From contig JAAAUF010000356.1 of the NCBI GenBank assembly GCA_015499985.1, positions 1 through 37,772 on the forward strand: a DNA stretch of 37,772 nt, in the 5' to 3' direction. This document shows positions 34,925 through 37,772 of this stretch, piece after piece (position 1 is the first letter of the stretch; every line of letters starts with the position of its first letter). The notes under the pieces are model-generated. The model ran no database searches. It was not told the DNA's origin and saw only the letters and a program-made list of their open reading frames with translations. This DNA is from Haplosporangium gracile. Its lineage: Eukaryota > Mortierellomycota > Mortierellomycetes > Mortierellales > Mortierellaceae. Made by a program: the position numbers and the translations under genes.

Positions 34925-35748
34925 CTAATTTCGATCCTCAAAGTCAGAATCTGAATCACTACCTGACTGATATTCTAAAGCTAGAAGACCCCGATCATAC
35001 TCTCGGTTGTCTTTAATTGGACTCCACTCCTTCAACTCCAAACACACGATACTCTCCGGAATAGCTTCAAGGAGCTGAATAAAGTCGTAATTTTTTTTGT
35101 CCAACGTCCTCCCAGTCAATTTTAGATGTATAAGGTGACTGGTTCTTTTCAAGAAACCGATGAGAGGCGACAGGTCGAGTGGCGAAACATAGGCAAACTT
35201 CCTTGACTTGAACGACGACGAATCTGGGTCGGGTACAGTCCAAGTTTGAGAACCCAGATTCCTGTACAAGTAACTCCTCGAGCTGCTAGTAGCTCGACGG
35301 CCTCGTAATGCTCACAATCAAAGGTGTGAACATATTGTCCGCTCCTGTCCAGACCACCAGCCTCAATGTTTCGTTTGAGTTGCTGGAACCAGCTGTCTTT
35401 TTGGGCTTGCGTAGGCTGTTCGCTGAAGGCGCGGGGTGGTGGTTCTCAAGGGCAGCGGAACTGAACGTGTTTCCAGAGGTGTGGGGCGAAAATGCGGAGC
35501 CAGTCCTTGCTAACTGTGACACAGCTGTAGAGGTCCCTGCAACTGAGGCATGGGCCGATCATGCTGATGCATTCTGGAGTAGAGGGACGATATGGTTGTT
35601 TTGTGCATGGCTCGGGTTGAGATTTATTGGTCAGAAGGAAGAGGGGGAGGAGCGGGTGAAGAAAAGGGGAGAAGGAAGCAGAAGGCGTGGCATCAAAACA
35701 AAGAAAGGACTGGGTCGAGACTAATTGCATAGCTTGTCTTGGACCCAT
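34925..35748 (-). pseudogene. F-box/leucine-rich-repeat protein relic split over three frames
   Basis: The first frame (about 35748-35446) holds a clear F-box: TPECISMIGPCLSCRDLYSC followed by VSKDWLRIFAPHLWKHVQF. The protein then continues in a second frame (about 35430-35260) with SEQPTQAQKDSWFQQLKRN and YVHTFDCEHYEAVELL, and in a third (about 35240-34925) with KFAYVSPLDLSPLIGFLKR, LIHLKLTGRTLD and an acidic tail DSDSDFEDRN before the stop. This F-box plus leucine-rich layout is typical of the large F-box families of Mortierella-type fungi, whose proteins recruit substrates to SCF ubiquitin ligases. Two frame breaks, near 35440 and 35235, make it a pseudogene or an error-bearing gene. The start is uncertain. 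Confidence 0.6.
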
Positions 35749-36042
35749 GGGTTTTCAATTGTGTGGCCGTGACTTGAGTTTCGTAATTACCATCTCAAGA
35801 TGTGAAGTGGAAATGGGCATACATTATGTTGCCTGCCAAGCAGCGCGCTAACAGCGCAAAAGTCAAACCCTTACTCTGCTGCACAAAGGCATCGTCCACT
35901 CAGATATGCGGACTGATTTGTGGAAAAGAAAGATAGTTTATTTCGTTGCATATTTTTTGGAGGAGTCAGTGTAACATAGACACAGACAGAATCTCTGGTA
36001 ACAAAGAATAAAATAGTGAAAGAAAACAAAGCCCCTCGCTAT

Positions 36043-36297
36043 TTAGCAGCCTCCAGTATCAGCGTCATTACAGCACCACGACCCTCTTAAGCAAGAGGCT
36101 CCACCGCTAGCTTGACCACCATAACTCATACATACTTGGCCAGGAGTATGGGAACAGATTCCAAAAAAGGACGTATCTTGGCAACTGATGCAACCTCTGG
36201 CTTCAGACACAAGTGCTACAAAAGCAATCAAGAGGGTGAACAGAAGGAATGCCTTGCTAAGGAACATCGTATTTTTCATTGTCTGCGAAATGTCCAT
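36043..36297 (-). CDS. small secreted cysteine-rich protein (8 Cys)
   Basis: A single-exon open frame of 84 codons from MDISQTMKN at 36297, or 78 from the second Met at 36279. The second start gives a better signal peptide: MKNTMFLSKAFLLFTLLIAF followed by VALVSEA, with likely cleavage around SEA-RG. The mature part is about 50 residues with eight cysteines: C-x2-C, GIC, QVC, ASC, an adjacent CC pair and a terminal Cys, in a Gly/Ser-rich frame (MSYGGQASGGASC). I do not recognise the family. The layout is that of secreted disulfide-rich fungal proteins such as antimicrobial-type peptides or effector candidates, but the role is not shown by sequence. A TATA box lies upstream. It is the only gene in the right half without a visible defect. 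Confidence 0.62.
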   Translation of the reverse strand: MDISQTMKNTMFLSKAFLLFTLLIAFVALVSEARGCISCQDTSFFGICSHTPGQVCMSYGGQASGGASCLRGSWCCNDADTGGC

Positions 36298-36753
36298 ATT
36301 ATCGATAAATAAAATAAAAAATAAAGAACAGAAGGGCCAGTTAATCAAAGGTGAGCAAGCAAATACTTATGTCAATGCAGAAGAATGAAGAGCAGACACA
36401 TTGCCTTACTTTGCTAGGGTGAGAGATCTAACTGGGATGAGGAAGTTTGTGTGGGATTGTAAGTGCTGTTGCGAGTGCTGTTGTTATGAGGTAGGATCGG
36501 AGGATGTGCCTTCTTTATATACATGAAGAAGGTCGGAGGAGAAATGGAAGAAATCTAGTTGTGGTCGTCACGGAGAGAGTCAATGGATTAGGAGGGCACT
36601 AAGAGAGAGGAATAACTTTACAACGAGAGAAATCCTGAAAGAGAAAAATTAAGGAGAGAAAAGTCCTGCCTGCAAAGAAAAGAGATAAACCCATAAGGAG
36701 AAGGGACTCAGGGGCTTTTGTGCTTGCAAGATAAGAGAGGAACTAAAAATAAG
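36298..36753. other. promoter region of the small secreted protein gene and flank
   Basis: It contains a TATA element about 215 bp upstream of the ATG and purine-rich sequence (about 36580-36700) leading to the inverted repeat. No other gene is seen. Confidence 0.5.
36513..36521 (-). promoter_or_regulatory. TATA box of the small secreted protein gene
   Basis: The minus strand reads TATATAAAG, a near-consensus TATA box. It implies a 5' leader of about 185 nt before the ATG at 36297. Confidence 0.5.
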
Positions 36754-37204
36754 GTCATGGAATTCCAATTCCATACGAAGACTCTCCATCAGGAAAAGGC
36801 TGGTGCGGATACTCACCTCGATAGTGGTATTCAATATATATATGTAAATAGACGAGGTTCAATTTTTCTCTTTGTGCACGAAAGCTATTCCACATTGGGA
36901 ATATCTCCTTTGTAGACCGCTCCCCCTAATTGCATAGAGAAGTTGCCCAAAAAGGAAGGCGGTGTATTGCGCGCTAAGATCTGCATAACCTTAGAGCACC
37001 TTCCTTTTTGGGCAACTTCTCTATGCAATTAGGGGGAGCGGTCTACAAAGGAGATATTCCCAATGTGGAATAGCTTTCGTGCACAAAGAGAAAAATTGAA
37101 CCTCGTCTATTTACATATATATATTGAATACCACTATCGAGGTGAGTATCCGCACCAGCCTTTTCCTGATGGAGAGTCTTCGTATGGAATTGGAATTCCA
37201 TGAC
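36754..37204. repeat. perfect 206-bp inverted repeat with 39-bp loop
   Basis: Left arm 36754-36959, loop 36960-36998, right arm 36999-37204. The arms read as exact reverse complements along the full 206 bp, from GTCATGGAATTCC at the left end to GCCCAAAAAGGAAGG at the loop edge. Each arm contains an AT-repeat stretch (AATATATATATG). No target-site duplication is visible outside (left flank AAATAAG, right flank ACTCGTA), and the arms carry no recognisable transposase. It could be a foldback-type element, a recent inverted duplication, or an assembly or amplification artefact. Confidence 0.95.
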
Positions 37205-37640
37205 ACTCGTAATCTGAAAAGGATGGGTCGAGCCTAGGTGTGTATAAATGAGCAAAGGCATGCTGAGATAAGATCAAGGGATGCTGTAAAATGATCAAAG
37301 GATGCAGGAAAAGGATGAAGGCATGAAGAAATAAAGGCATGGAGAGACTGATGGAAGAGCAACACCTGAGGAAATGTACATGGGCCTACACCTGGGATCT
37401 CACTAGGGGCGGTATCAAAGGAAAACACCAGGTGACAGCACCAATGAACAACACCAGTGGACAGTGTCAAGACACAGTGTGCAACCCATGGGACAACATC
37501 AAGGAATAACATTAATGGACAACATCAAGAGACAATACCAATGGACAACATCATGGGACATTACCGAGGAGTGGCATTAAAGGATAACATCAAGGCATAA
37601 AATCAAGGGACAGCATCAAGGGGCAGTGTCAAAATAGCAC
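37205..37640. repeat. degenerate short tandem repeats (about 14-20 bp units)
   Basis: From about 37255 the DNA is built from diverged units. First come versions of GATCAAGGGATGC and GCATGAAG, then from about 37400 repeated GGACAACATCAAGG-like units separated by AATAACATTAATGG-type variants. The unit length wanders, so it is an old, decayed minisatellite. Open frames on the minus strand merely read through it. Confidence 0.65.
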
Positions 37641-37772
37641 ATTTAGGGGATCAGGAATGGGAAAAATCAAGGAATTTATTGCGTCGGGGGTGTGCAGTGG
37701 AAAAATCAACGACCATAGGGGGTCGTTCCAGATCTTAAGGGCAGCCCAGAAACGCTTGCACAGTCTGGATTC
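37629..37772 (-). other. possible partial coding sequence at the right edge
   Basis: The minus strand is open from the window end to a TGA at 37629-37631 (47 codons). It contains RFWAALKIWNDPLWSLIFPL, which has a protein-like composition. I do not recognise it, and the start lies outside. A 7-bp inverted repeat (AACGACC/GGTCGTT) lies inside it at 37708-37727. It may belong to a repeated element. Confidence 0.25.

Noticed and set aside
36754..37204. identical 'proteins' encoded in both arms of the inverted repeat
   Set aside because: The shared frames exist only because the arms are identical. They have no start context or domain, and one frame runs from flanking DNA.

Overview
The window reads as nuclear DNA of an early-diverging filamentous fungus, most likely a Mortierella-type species (Mortierellomycotina). 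The evidence is an intron-rich gene style with short GT-AG introns and tiny exons, a fungal-type RPB2, and genes of kinds that I associate with that group: single-domain FAD monooxygenase paralogs, an F-box/leucine-rich-repeat protein, a UbcH7-like E2, a CASTOR-like ACT protein and a p31comet-like protein. The organism call is inference. Exon boundaries were derived by hand from splice signals and phase.

Left part (about 1.2-22.5 kb): intact, conserved genes. In order they are a CTI6-like PHD-finger protein (-, 5 coding exons), a 3.2 kb non-coding stretch, a CASTOR/GATS-like ACT-domain protein (+, 7 exons), a DUF1772 membrane protein (+, 1 exon), a UbcH7/UBE2L3-like E2 (+, 7 exons), a p31comet/MAD2L1BP-like protein (-, 4 exons), RPB2 (+, 7 exons, 1219 codons) and a Tsa1-type 2-Cys peroxiredoxin (+, 3 exons, with a 10-N assembly gap in intron 2). 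p31comet-like and RPB2 are divergent across 0.9 kb. The E2 and p31comet-like genes converge.

Right part (about 22.5-37.8 kb): a graveyard. Three copies of one FAD-dependent monooxygenase lie in -, +, - orientation (head-to-head, then tail-to-tail). Each is disabled by its own stops and frameshifts. They are followed by a broken isoprenylcysteine methyltransferase-like gene and an F-box/LRR gene split over three reading frames. The only intact-looking gene here is a small secreted protein with eight cysteines. Next to it is a perfect 206-bp inverted repeat with a 39-bp loop, and the window ends in degenerate short tandem repeats.

The left-hand genes serve separate housekeeping jobs (histone deacetylase recruitment, nutrient sensing, ubiquitin transfer, spindle checkpoint, transcription, peroxide detoxification). 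I see no operon-like pathway. The unusual content is the inverted array of monooxygenase relics, the secreted cysteine-rich gene with the hairpin beside it, and two regulators (CASTOR-like and p31comet-like) better known from animals.
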